Made by a program: the position numbers and the translations under genes
The notes under the pieces: model-generated
The model's input: the letters and a program-made list of their open reading frames with translations, nothing else
Database searches by the model: none
What the model was told of the DNA's origin: nothing
Shown: piece after piece, positions 1 through 7,123 of the stretch
How the letters are laid out: each line of letters begins with the position of its first letter
How positions within the stretch are numbered: the first letter of the stretch is position 1
Assembly: GCA_021802225.1 (NCBI GenBank)
Contig: JAKAAS010000023.1
Location: 1 to 10,676, forward strand
DNA: 10,676 nt
Source of the DNA: Bacillota bacterium
Lineage (GTDB): Bacteria; Bacillota_E; Sulfobacillia; Sulfobacillales; Sulfobacillaceae
Reading direction: 5' to 3'

Positions 1-677
1 CGGACAAAGCTGTGAACCCGACAAGCGTGTACGGGACAACCAAAAGGATCGGGGAAATTCTGGGAGCCATTTACGCCCAGAAGTCCAACATGCGGTTCGT
101 GACCGTCCGCTTCGGCAATGTTCTGGGATCGAGGGGCAGTGTGCTGCCGACCTTCCAGCGCCAGATTGCGCAGGGCGGGCCGCTGACCGTCACCCATCCC
201 GATATGGTGCGCTATTTCATGACCGTGGCGGAGGCCTGCCAGCTGGTCGTGCAGGCGGGTGCCATGGGACGCGGGGGTGAAACCTTTGTGCTCGATATGG
301 GGGAGCCTCTGAAGATTATGGACCTGGCCATGAATTTGATCCGCTTGTCGGGCCTGAACCCGGGAGTGGACGTCGACATTGTGTTTACCGGCCTGCGTCC
401 CGGAGAAAAGCTTTACGAGGAGCCCCTGACACCCGAAGACCAGACGAAGGCTACCAAGAATTCACGGATATTCATTCACGTGGGGGAAGCGCCCAACGCC
501 CGGCGCCTGCTTCCTTTGCTGGACGAGCTAGTTGAGGCTGGCCGCCAAGCGGATGAAGCGCGCATCCGGCGTCTGCTGAAAGACATCGTGCCTGAATATC
601 AGCCGCAGGGCAGCACGGTGCGCCCGCTGCCGGGAGTGGAACTGACGACCACGAGAGGAGGAGCCAATGCTCACTGA
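1..677 (+). CDS. Nucleotide-sugar 4,6-dehydratase/epimerase, FlaA1/CapD/WbpM family (5'-truncated, C-terminal half)
   Basis: The reading frame is open from the first full codon (base 3, Asp-Lys-Ala-Val), so the gene starts outside the window. About 224 C-terminal residues are present. The segment carries the extended-SDR YxxxK signature (Tyr at 30-32, Lys at 42-44), followed by the family block VRFGNVLGSRGSV, then VTHPDMVRYFMT, FVLDMGEP and TGLRPGEKLYEE. These are hallmarks of the large membrane-bound CapD/WbpM/PglF proteins that convert UDP-GlcNAc to UDP-4-keto-6-deoxy sugars using NAD. In that family an N-terminal half with four membrane helices and a nucleotide-binding domain precedes this part; it would lie upstream and cannot be checked here. 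WbpM and PglF usually have Met where this protein has Tyr. The stop overlaps the next gene by 11 nt, which indicates one operon. The dehydratase family is clear; the exact substrate and stereochemistry are inferred. Confidence 0.9.
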   Translation, partial: DKAVNPTSVYGTTKRIGEILGAIYAQKSNMRFVTVRFGNVLGSRGSVLPTFQRQIAQGGPLTVTHPDMVRYFMTVAEACQLVVQAGAMGRGGETFVLDMGEPLKIMDLAMNLIRLSGLNPGVDVDIVFTGLRPGEKLYEEPLTPEDQTKATKNSRIFIHVGEAPNARRLLPLLDELVEAGRQADEARIRRLLKDIVPEYQPQGSTVRPLPGVELTTTRGGANAH

Positions 678-2007
678 AAACACCCAGACCACTTATTTTG
701 AGCAGCTGATGGAGAGGCTGGCGACGCGGACGGCTGTGGTGGGCGTTGTCGGACTGGGATATGTCGGACTGCCTTTGGCCGTGGAGCACGCGGCAGCAGG
801 ATTTACCGTTATCGGACTGGACGACAATTTGACAAAGGTCGACCGCGTGAACCGGGGGGACAACTACATTCCCGATGTCGAGACCGAAGTGCTGCAGAAT
901 CTCAGCCGGAGCGGAAAGCTGCAGGCTACCGGAGATTACTCCCAGCTGACTGGGGCCGACGTGATTATCATCTGTGTGCCCACCCCGCTCACAATGAACA
1001 AAGAGCCGGACCTGTCCTATATTCTGGCCGTGGCGGAAAAGGTGCGCAAGATTATGCGCCCGGGACAGCTGATTGCCCTGGAGAGCACAACCTATCCGGG
1101 GACGACGGAAGAGGTGCTGGAACCGATTCTGGAAACGAGCGGGCTGCGGGTGGGCGACGAATTCTTTCTGGCTTTCTCACCCGAACGCGTCAATCCCGGC
1201 GACTCCGTGTACAAAACCGGCAATACCCCCAAGCTGGTGGGAGGGGTGACCGACAAATGCCGGCAAGCTGCCACTCTTTTGTACCAGCAGTCGATTTCCC
1301 ATGTGATCCCGGTGTCCTCACCGCGGGTGGCGGAAATGTCCAAAGTGTTCGAGAATACCTACCGGGCCGTCAATATTGCGCTGGTCAACGAGCTGGCCTT
1401 GCTCTGCGACCGCATGGACATGGACGTGTGGGAAGTGCTCGAGGCTGCCGGCACCAAACCCTTTGGCATTCAAATTTTTCATCCCGGCCCCGGGGTGGGG
1501 GGACACTGCATTCCTCTCGATCCCTTTTATCTCAGCTGGAAGGCGAGAGAGTATGATTTCCCGACGCGTTTCATTGAACTGGCGGGGGAAATTAATTTGC
1601 GCATGCCCTATTTTGTCGTCGACAAGGTCGTCCGCGCCATGAACGATCGCAAAAAATCGGTAAATGGGTCCCGCATCCTGCTTCTGGGGGTGGCCTACAA
1701 AAAAGATATCAATGATGAGCGGGAGTCTCCCGCCCTCAAAGTATTTGAACTGCTGGAGCAGCAGGGCGCCATGGTGCAGTACCACGACCCCTATGTGCCG
1801 GTCGTGAAGCCGCACACCTTCTTTTCGCGCAAGATCCGGTCGGTCCCCTTGACGGAGGCCATGCTGGAGGAGCAGGACTGTGTGGTCATCACCACCGACC
1901 ACACCACGGTGGACTACCAGTGGGTAGCGCAGCACAGCGCCCTCATTGTGGATTCCCGCAATGCGGCCAAGGATCTTCCGGACCGCAGCAACATTGTGCG
2001 CTTGTAA
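667..2007 (+). CDS. wbpA: UDP-N-acetylglucosamine 6-dehydrogenase (WbpA-type nucleotide-sugar dehydrogenase)
   Basis: This 446-residue protein belongs to the UDP-glucose/GDP-mannose dehydrogenase family. An N-terminal NAD-binding Rossmann motif (GLGYVG, residues 29-34) is followed by an acidic residue (Asp52) at the end of strand 2. The central helix block NTYRAVNIALVNELA follows, then the catalytic loop GVGGHCIPLDP with Cys281 as the expected thiohemiacetal nucleophile. The C-terminal UDP-binding domain contains GVAYKKDINDERESPA. The family carries out two successive NAD-dependent oxidations of C6 to a carboxylate. On its own the sequence could be UDP-ManNAc dehydrogenase (WecC-type) or UDP-GlcNAc dehydrogenase (WbpA-type). 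The adjacent WbpB, D, E and I homologues favour UDP-GlcNAc, giving UDP-GlcNAcA. The ATG at 667 has an excellent SD (AGGAGG, 656-661, 5-nt spacing) and overlaps the preceding stop, suggesting translational coupling. Length is normal for the family. Confidence 0.9.
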   Translation: MLTENTQTTYFEQLMERLATRTAVVGVVGLGYVGLPLAVEHAAAGFTVIGLDDNLTKVDRVNRGDNYIPDVETEVLQNLSRSGKLQATGDYSQLTGADVIIICVPTPLTMNKEPDLSYILAVAEKVRKIMRPGQLIALESTTYPGTTEEVLEPILETSGLRVGDEFFLAFSPERVNPGDSVYKTGNTPKLVGGVTDKCRQAATLLYQQSISHVIPVSSPRVAEMSKVFENTYRAVNIALVNELALLCDRMDMDVWEVLEAAGTKPFGIQIFHPGPGVGGHCIPLDPFYLSWKAREYDFPTRFIELAGEINLRMPYFVVDKVVRAMNDRKKSVNGSRILLLGVAYKKDINDERESPALKVFELLEQQGAMVQYHDPYVPVVKPHTFFSRKIRSVPLTEAMLEEQDCVVITTDHTTVDYQWVAQHSALIVDSRNAAKDLPDRSNIVRL

Positions 2008-2025
2008 GGAGCAATACGGGGAAGG

Positions 2026-3066
2026 ATGGCAGCGGGCATGGCGATACGAACAGTCCTGATTGGATGCGGAAAAATTGGACAGAAGCACTTGCAGGCCCTG
2101 GTGCACCAGCAGGCTATTGAACTGGTGGCGACCGTGGACACCGACCTCGCAAAGGCGCAGGCAGCAGCCGTGGCATTTGATGCGGAAGCGTTTGATGACA
2201 CGGCTTCGGCGCTCGACGAGATGGAACTGGACGCCGCAATTATCGCAGCGCCTTCGGGGCTGCACCGGGAGCTCGCCTTCCAAGTGCTCGAGCAAGGCCT
2301 TCATGCCATGATCGAGAAGCCCCTGGCGCTGTCTTACCAGGATGCCAAAGCGATTGTGGACTATGGGCGCGAGCAGGGCGTCATTGTGGTGGTGACCCAG
2401 TTCAACCGCATGCTTCCAGCCGTCCGGCAGCTGATTGCAGCGCACCAGGAAGGCCGTCTGGGGCGCATTGTCAATGGCGGCGTGGCGGTGCGCTGGGCCC
2501 GCCCCCAATCGTATTATGATGAGGCGCCGTGGCGGGGAACCTACCAGATGGATGGGGGGGTGCTCTTCAATCAGGCGATCCACGCGCTCGATGTGCTTTT
2601 GCAGGTAATGGGTCCGGTGGGCGAGGTGTTTGCGCACACGGCAACCCTGACGCACACTATCGAAGCGGAGGACACGGTGGCGGGGAGCTTGCGGTTTGAG
2701 TCCGGGGCGGTGGCGTCCATCGCAGCCACAACCTGCGTGCCGCGCACGAATCTAGAGGAGCGCATCACGGTGGTCGGGGAGAGCGGCGTGGTGATTATCG
2801 GGCCGACGGTGAACCAGATTGACACCTGGCGGGTAGGGTCCGATGACGAAGCCAAGATGCGCCAGGCAATTTTGGACCTGCCGTCGCGACCGAGCTGGCA
2901 GAGTCACCACGACGCTCTCAAGGACTTTGCCGGCGCCATCGCGAACAATAGGGCGCCCTATCTGGACGCCTCTACGGCGCTGCACGGAATTCAGGTCATT
3001 GAGGGCCTGATGCGTTCCGGGCGGGAGCACCGCCCCGTGACGATCGATGACATTGCAAGGAGCTGA
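2026..3066 (+). CDS. wbpB: UDP-N-acetyl-glucuronate 3-dehydrogenase, Gfo/Idh/MocA family (WbpB/WlbA-like)
   Basis: The 346-residue oxidoreductase has an N-terminal Rossmann fold (GCGKIG, residues 13-18), the Gfo/Idh/MocA catalytic EKP motif (Glu97-Lys98-Pro99) and a C-terminal alpha/beta domain. The block from RWARPQSYYD through PWRGTYQMDGGVLFNQAIH (ending at His186) is characteristic of WbpB/WlbA enzymes, which oxidise C3 of UDP-GlcNAcA to a 3-keto sugar using NAD. The keto product is unstable and is normally passed to the partner WbpE aminotransferase, encoded two genes downstream. The start is uncertain. ATG 2026 has AAGGAG 14 nt upstream and GGGGAAGG immediately before it. ATG 2038 would remove four residues and would also begin right before the first beta strand, as family members do. 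The gap to the upstream stop is 18 nt, the largest within the operon. Confidence 0.88.
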   Translation: MAAGMAIRTVLIGCGKIGQKHLQALVHQQAIELVATVDTDLAKAQAAAVAFDAEAFDDTASALDEMELDAAIIAAPSGLHRELAFQVLEQGLHAMIEKPLALSYQDAKAIVDYGREQGVIVVVTQFNRMLPAVRQLIAAHQEGRLGRIVNGGVAVRWARPQSYYDEAPWRGTYQMDGGVLFNQAIHALDVLLQVMGPVGEVFAHTATLTHTIEAEDTVAGSLRFESGAVASIAATTCVPRTNLEERITVVGESGVVIIGPTVNQIDTWRVGSDDEAKMRQAILDLPSRPSWQSHHDALKDFAGAIANNRAPYLDASTALHGIQVIEGLMRSGREHRPVTIDDIARS

Positions 3067-3069
3067 GTC

Positions 3070-3795
3070 ATGACAGACCTTCAACAAGGAATGCAGTGCG
3101 TGATAGAGGACGGCGCAGTTATCGGCCGGGATGTGGTGATTGGCCACCAAGTCGTTATTCATAAAGATGTGGTGATTGGCGACGGGGTGGTGATAGGGGA
3201 CGGCGCGATTTTAGGCAAAGCGCCGGCGCGCAGTAAAACCAGCAACCTCCAGACGGGGGCACTGGCCCCTCTGACTGTCGGAGCGGGCACCGTGATTGGG
3301 GCGCACGCCATCTTGTATAAGGGGGCGGCTTTGGGAGCCGACTGCTTTATTGCAGACCAGGCGGTCATCCGGGAACGCTGCGTGCTGGGCGCATTTGTGG
3401 TCGTAGGCCAGCGCTCCACCGTAGAAAACGACTGCACGGTGGGAGACTATACCAAGCTGCAGACGGCGGTTTACCTGACGGCGCACACCACCGTGGAAGA
3501 CCACGTCTTTATCGCCCCCATGGTCACCACCACCAATGACCCCTATGTGGCCCGCACCGAAGCCCGCCACGAGGCCATTTTGGGCCCCACCATCCACAAA
3601 GCGGCGCGGATTGGAGGGGGAGCGGTGATCTTGCCGGGGATTCAAGTCGGGCAAGAGGCCCTGGTTGCGGCGGGCGCCGTGGTCACCCGGGACGTCCCGC
3701 CATACCGTTTGGTGATGGGAGTGCCGGCCCGCGTGGTGCGTCAGGTGCCGGAGGAGCAGTGGCTGTTTTGGCCGGAGGGCAGCAGAAAGGAATGA
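3070..3795 (+). CDS. wbpD: Left-handed beta-helix acyltransferase, probable UDP-3-amino-GlcNAcA N-acetyltransferase (WbpD-like)
   Basis: The 241-residue protein is built almost entirely of hexapeptide [I/V]GxGxx repeats, as in acetyl-CoA-dependent left-handed beta-helix transferases that act as trimers. N-terminal coils (residues about 12-50, VIEDGAVIG onward) precede a loop near residues 50-65. A central block has VFIAPMVTTTND with Asn156-Asp157. The C-terminal part has IGGGAVILPGIQVG and the typical VMGVPARVV ending. In the WbpABDEI pathway the enzyme acetylates the 3-amino group of UDP-GlcNAc(3NH2)A to give UDP-GlcNAc(3NAc)A. The protein is longer than P. aeruginosa WbpD (about 190 residues), mostly through extra N-terminal coils. 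At DNA level a 15-bp unit, GATGTGGTGATTGGC, occurs at 3130-3144 and 3166-3180, 36 nt apart, reflecting the protein repeats. A good SD, AAGGAG (3057-3062), sits 7 nt before the ATG, and the gap to the previous stop is 3 nt. Acetylation of the other amino sugar (a PglD-like role) cannot be excluded. Confidence 0.87.
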   Translation: MTDLQQGMQCVIEDGAVIGRDVVIGHQVVIHKDVVIGDGVVIGDGAILGKAPARSKTSNLQTGALAPLTVGAGTVIGAHAILYKGAALGADCFIADQAVIRERCVLGAFVVVGQRSTVENDCTVGDYTKLQTAVYLTAHTTVEDHVFIAPMVTTTNDPYVARTEARHEAILGPTIHKAARIGGGAVILPGIQVGQEALVAAGAVVTRDVPPYRLVMGVPARVVRQVPEEQWLFWPEGSRKE

Positions 3796-4913
3796 TAAAT
3801 CCCATGGATATCCCCGCATTTACCCTGTCCCGGCAAATTGATGAGATTGGCCCCCAGACGGAGGCGGCGGTGAACGAGGTCATATCGTCCGGGCAATTCA
3901 TCCTCGGGGCGCAGGTGCAGGAGTTTGAGCGCCGGATGGCAGCGTTCACGCAGGCAGGCCACGCCGTGGGGGTGGCCAACGGGTCGGATGCGTTGTACCT
4001 GGCCTTGCGCGCGGCCGGTATCGGGCCCGGAGATGAAGTGCTGACCACCCCCTTCACATTCTTCGCTACGGCGGGAAGTATTTTGCGTACCGGCGCGAAA
4101 CCGGTCTTTACCGACATTGATCTGGATACCTTTAATATGGACCCGGATCAAGCGTCGGCTCGGATTTCCCCCCGGACCCGAGCGATGCTCCCGGTCCATT
4201 TGTTTGGCCTGATGGCCGATATTGACGCTTTGCGCAGCCATTACTCCGGCCTGGTGGTGGAGGATGCGGCACAGGCTGTCGGCGCCACCCTCCGGGGCCG
4301 GGCGGCCGGCAGCGTGGGTGATTTAGCGGCCTTCAGCTTTTTCCCCACCAAAAATTTGGGCGCTTTCGGAGATGCGGGGATGGTCACCACGGTGCGCCCT
4401 GAATGGGATGAGACGCTCAGGGCCCTGCGCGCGCACGGCTCGCGGCAAAAATACCGGCATGACATGCTCGGCATCAATTCCCGCCTGGACGCCCTGCAGG
4501 CGGCTGTGCTGAATGTGAAGCTGCCCTATCTTGGCGGGTGGACCGAAAGGCGCCAGCATGTCGCCCAGCGCTACCAGGCTGGATTTGCCGAGCGGCATGT
4601 GGAGCAGGTCCAGGTTCCGGTCACCCCCCAGGGATTTACCCATGTCTTCCATCAATACACCGTCCGCGCCCAAAACCGCGACGAGCTCCAAGCCTACCTG
4701 AAATCGCGGGGGATCGGCTCCACGGTCTATTACCCCCTGTCCTTGCACCTGCAGCCGGCCCTCCAGGACTTGGGCTACCGTGCCGGGGACTTTCCCCACA
4801 GCGAGCAGGCACAGAGAGAAGTGCTGTCGCTGCCCATGTTTCCTGAACTCACGGATAGGGAAGTGGACCGGGTCGTGGAAGAGGTTGCCGCGTTTTACCA
4901 GGCAGGCCACTGA
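3792..4913 (+). CDS. wbpE: PLP-dependent aminotransferase, DegT/DnrJ/EryC1 family, probable UDP-3-keto-GlcNAcA 3-aminotransferase (WbpE-like)
   Basis: This is a fold-type I sugar aminotransferase of 373 residues from ATG 3792. The PLP-binding signature is complete: Asp158 in VEDAAQA (pyridine nitrogen partner), Gln161 (ring-stacking position) and the internal aldimine Lys187 in FFPTKNLGAFGDAG. It also has the N-terminal GQFILG motif and the VANGSDALYLAL phosphate-binding segment. In the Wbp pathway the enzyme transfers an amino group from L-glutamate to C3 of the 3-keto sugar made by WbpB. Its position between wbpD and wbpI homologues supports that assignment. The start is debatable. ATG 3792 gives an ATGA overlap with the wbpD stop, but AAAGGA abuts it; ATG 3804 (Met-Asp-Ile-Pro) fits family N-termini and would be 12 nt from that SD. 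An in-frame GTG at 3759 lies deep inside wbpD and is less likely. Confidence 0.9.
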   Translation: MINPMDIPAFTLSRQIDEIGPQTEAAVNEVISSGQFILGAQVQEFERRMAAFTQAGHAVGVANGSDALYLALRAAGIGPGDEVLTTPFTFFATAGSILRTGAKPVFTDIDLDTFNMDPDQASARISPRTRAMLPVHLFGLMADIDALRSHYSGLVVEDAAQAVGATLRGRAAGSVGDLAAFSFFPTKNLGAFGDAGMVTTVRPEWDETLRALRAHGSRQKYRHDMLGINSRLDALQAAVLNVKLPYLGGWTERRQHVAQRYQAGFAERHVEQVQVPVTPQGFTHVFHQYTVRAQNRDELQAYLKSRGIGSTVYYPLSLHLQPALQDLGYRAGDFPHSEQAQREVLSLPMFPELTDREVDRVVEEVAAFYQAGH

Positions 4914-5962
4914 TGAAAGTGGTCAGCGTGGTCGGGGCACGGCCTCAGTTCATTAAGGCAGCGGTGCTGTCCCCGCGCCTGCGCGAGGTCGCCCAGGAAG
5001 TGCTGGTTCACACGGGCCAGCACTATGACCCGGAAATGTCCGCCGTGTTCTTCGAGAGTCTTCCCGTGCCGCGTCCTGATTACACGCTGCACGCCGGGTC
5101 TGGCTCCCACGGCGTGCAGACGGGCCGCATGCTGGAGGCGCTCGACCCCATTTTGCAAAAAGAAGCGCCAAACTGGGTGATTGTCTATGGGGATACCAAC
5201 AGCACCCTGGCCGGAGCGCTGGCTGCGGCCAAGATGCAGATACCGGTCGCGCATGTGGAATCGGGGCTGAGAAGCTTCAACCGGGCCATGCCCGAAGAGA
5301 TTAACCGCGTGGTCGCCGACCACCTGGCGACCCGGCTGTACTGCCCGACCCAGCAGGCTGTGGATAATCTAGGCCGCGAGGGGATCCGCCAGGGCGTGGT
5401 GCTGAGCGGGGACTTGATGGATGTGCTGGTGGACCGGACTCCAGATGACCCTACTGTCTTCTCCCGGTATCCCGTGCAGCCAGGGCGGTATGTGCTGGCG
5501 ACTGTCCACCGCGCCCAGACCACGGATGATGCCATGAGTCTGCAAAGCGTGCTCGGGGCGCTGGGCCAGCTGCCTTATCCGGTGCTGCTGCCTTTGCATC
5601 CCCGGACCCGCCAGAAGATCGCCCAATTCGGGCTGGAGGGGTTCTTGGCCCGGTCCGTAATTCCCGTTCCGGCCGTGGGCTACCGTGAAATGATCACACT
5701 GGAGCGCCATGCCTGGGCGGTCGTGACAGATTCCGGAGGGGTGCAGCGGGAAGCCTGCCGTTTGGGCGTTCCCACCTATATCCTGCGCGAGGAGACAGAA
5801 TGGGGAGAATTGGTGGATACAGGGCAAGCCGTGCTCACGGGATGCGACCCCCACCGCATTGTCCGGGCGGTCACCGAAGGCCAGGCGCGCCCCCACAGCT
5901 TGGCGGGCCTGGCCGACCCGGTCCGTTTGATTATCGATGACTTACTCCGGGAGGAATTGTAG
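4913..5962 (+). CDS. wbpI: Non-hydrolysing UDP-N-acetylglucosamine 2-epimerase family, probable UDP-GlcNAc(3NAc)A 2-epimerase (WbpI-like)
   Basis: The 349-residue GT-B-fold epimerase begins with the family signature VVGARPQFIKAA and carries HTGQHYD. Residues corresponding to catalytic groups studied in E. coli WecB are all visible: Asp94 in YGDTNS, Glu116 in HVESGLRS, Glu128/Glu129 in MPEEINR and His199 in ATVHRAQ. The C-terminal UDP-binding block has TDSGGVQREA and REETEWGELVDTG. The family inverts C2 by an elimination/re-addition of UDP. In this context the expected reaction is UDP-GlcNAc(3NAc)A to UDP-ManNAc(3NAc)A, the last step of the pathway. Plain UDP-GlcNAc 2-epimerase (WecB/MnaA) activity is the alternative. 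An oddity is HRAQTT at 199-204, where most homologues read HRxEN. The ATG overlaps the wbpE stop by one base (TGATG) and has only a weak SD, which implies translational coupling. Confidence 0.9.
   Translation: MKVVSVVGARPQFIKAAVLSPRLREVAQEVLVHTGQHYDPEMSAVFFESLPVPRPDYTLHAGSGSHGVQTGRMLEALDPILQKEAPNWVIVYGDTNSTLAGALAAAKMQIPVAHVESGLRSFNRAMPEEINRVVADHLATRLYCPTQQAVDNLGREGIRQGVVLSGDLMDVLVDRTPDDPTVFSRYPVQPGRYVLATVHRAQTTDDAMSLQSVLGALGQLPYPVLLPLHPRTRQKIAQFGLEGFLARSVIPVPAVGYREMITLERHAWAVVTDSGGVQREACRLGVPTYILREETEWGELVDTGQAVLTGCDPHRIVRAVTEGQARPHSLAGLADPVRLIIDDLLREEL
5950..5954 (+). promoter_or_regulatory. Shine-Dalgarno that fixes the start of the second aminotransferase
   Basis: GGAGG, within CGGGAGGAATTG, lies 9 nt upstream of ATG 5964 and within the last codons of the wbpI-like gene. 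It favours that ATG over the in-frame ATG at 5937. Confidence 0.7.
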
Positions 5963-5963
5963 C

Positions 5964-7121
5964 ATGCGTCCTGATTTTCTGCCGTACAATCTGCCGGATC
6001 TGGGGATAGAGGAGGAGGACGCGGTCATCCGGGCTTTGCGCAGCCACTGGATATCCCGGGGGCCGGAGACCGCGCTCTTTGAACAGGACCTGTCATCCTA
6101 TCTGGGAGGAGCCCGGGTGCTGGCCCTCTCGTCATGCACCGCCGGCATGCACCTGGCTCTTTTGGCGCTGGGTATCGGTCCTGGCGATGAAGTCATCACG
6201 ACGCCCTACACTTTTGCCGCCTCCGTGAATGTCATCATCCATACGGGAGCGACCCCGGTTTTGGTGGATGTGGAGGAAGACACAGGGAACATCGATATGG
6301 CCCGGGTGGAACAGGCGGTGACGGGGCGCACGCGTGCGGTGCTGCCCGTGCACTACGCGGGGCACCCTGCCGACATCGCGGCCCTGAACCGCTTGCGCGA
6401 CCGCTATCACCTGCAGGTGGTGGAAGACGCGGCCCACGCTATGGCCAGCACGTATCAAGGTCAGAAAGTGGGCACGTCCGGCAACATCGCTTCGTTTTCC
6501 TTTTATGCCACCAAAAACCTCACCACGGGGGAAGGGGGCGCGCTGGTGGTGCCGGACGCGGAACTGGCGGAGAAGATCCGGGTGCTGTCCTTGCACGGCA
6601 TGTCGCACAACGCCTGGAACCGCTACGGTGAGCACGGGTCGTGGGCCTATACGGTGGAAGCGGCGGGATTCAAATATAATATGACGGATTTGCAGGCCGC
6701 GCTGGGCCGGGTGCAGCTGGCTAAGCTATCCCGGATGCAGGCACGGCGGCGGGCCATTGCGGAGCGGTTTCACGAGGCGTTTCGCGACTTGCCGGTGACG
6801 TTGCCCGCGGAACGCAAAGAGGCGGGCCACGCCTGGCATCTCTACCCCTTGCGCCTGTCCCTGCCGTCTCTGACAATCACCCGGGACGATTTCATCGAGG
6901 CGCTGAAGGCCCGCAACATTGGGGCCTCTGTGCACTTTATCCCCATCCACCTGCACCCCTATTACCAGGACCGGTATCACTGGCAGCGCGGACAGTTTCC
7001 CCGCGCCGAGCGGTATTTTGAGCGGGAGGTCTCTTTGCCTCTGTATCCCTCGATGTCGGAACAAGACGTGGAGGACGTCATCACGGCTGTGCGCCAGGTC
7101 CTCTTGGCGCATGTGAAATAG
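5964..7121 (+). CDS. PLP-dependent sugar aminotransferase, DegT/ArnB/PglE-like (second aminotransferase)
   Basis: This is a second fold-type I nucleotide-sugar aminotransferase of 385 residues, clearly different from the WbpE-like one. The PLP site comprises Asp155 and His158 in VEDAAHA and Lys184 in FYATKNLTTGEGG. The EDAAH form and the segment HGMSHNAWNRY to GFKYNMTDLQAALG resemble ArnB-type 4-aminotransferases. The likely role is glutamate-dependent amination of a 4-keto-6-deoxy UDP-sugar supplied by the dehydratase at the start of the operon, giving a 4-amino-4,6-dideoxy sugar like a bacillosamine precursor. The substrate is inferred from context. ATG 5964 was chosen because GGAGG (5950-5954) lies 9 nt upstream and the family alignment begins at Met-Arg-Pro-Asp. 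An upstream in-frame ATG at 5937 lies inside wbpI and lacks support. The gap to the wbpI stop is 1 nt. Confidence 0.88.
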   Translation: MRPDFLPYNLPDLGIEEEDAVIRALRSHWISRGPETALFEQDLSSYLGGARVLALSSCTAGMHLALLALGIGPGDEVITTPYTFAASVNVIIHTGATPVLVDVEEDTGNIDMARVEQAVTGRTRAVLPVHYAGHPADIAALNRLRDRYHLQVVEDAAHAMASTYQGQKVGTSGNIASFSFYATKNLTTGEGGALVVPDAELAEKIRVLSLHGMSHNAWNRYGEHGSWAYTVEAAGFKYNMTDLQAALGRVQLAKLSRMQARRRAIAERFHEAFRDLPVTLPAERKEAGHAWHLYPLRLSLPSLTITRDDFIEALKARNIGASVHFIPIHLHPYYQDRYHWQRGQFPRAERYFEREVSLPLYPSMSEQDVEDVITAVRQVLLAHVK

Positions 7122-7123
7122 CG

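Noticed and set aside
1318..2655. A 445-codon open frame on the minus strand opposite the wbpA and wbpB genes
   Set aside because: It is rich in His, Arg and Leu, has no recognisable domain and lies fully antisense to two well-conserved enzymes. This is typical of a shadow frame in GC-rich coding DNA.
3130..3180. Direct 15-bp repeat as a mobile or recombination element
   Set aside because: The repeat lies in frame within hexapeptide-coding sequence and is explained by the protein's beta-helix repeats.
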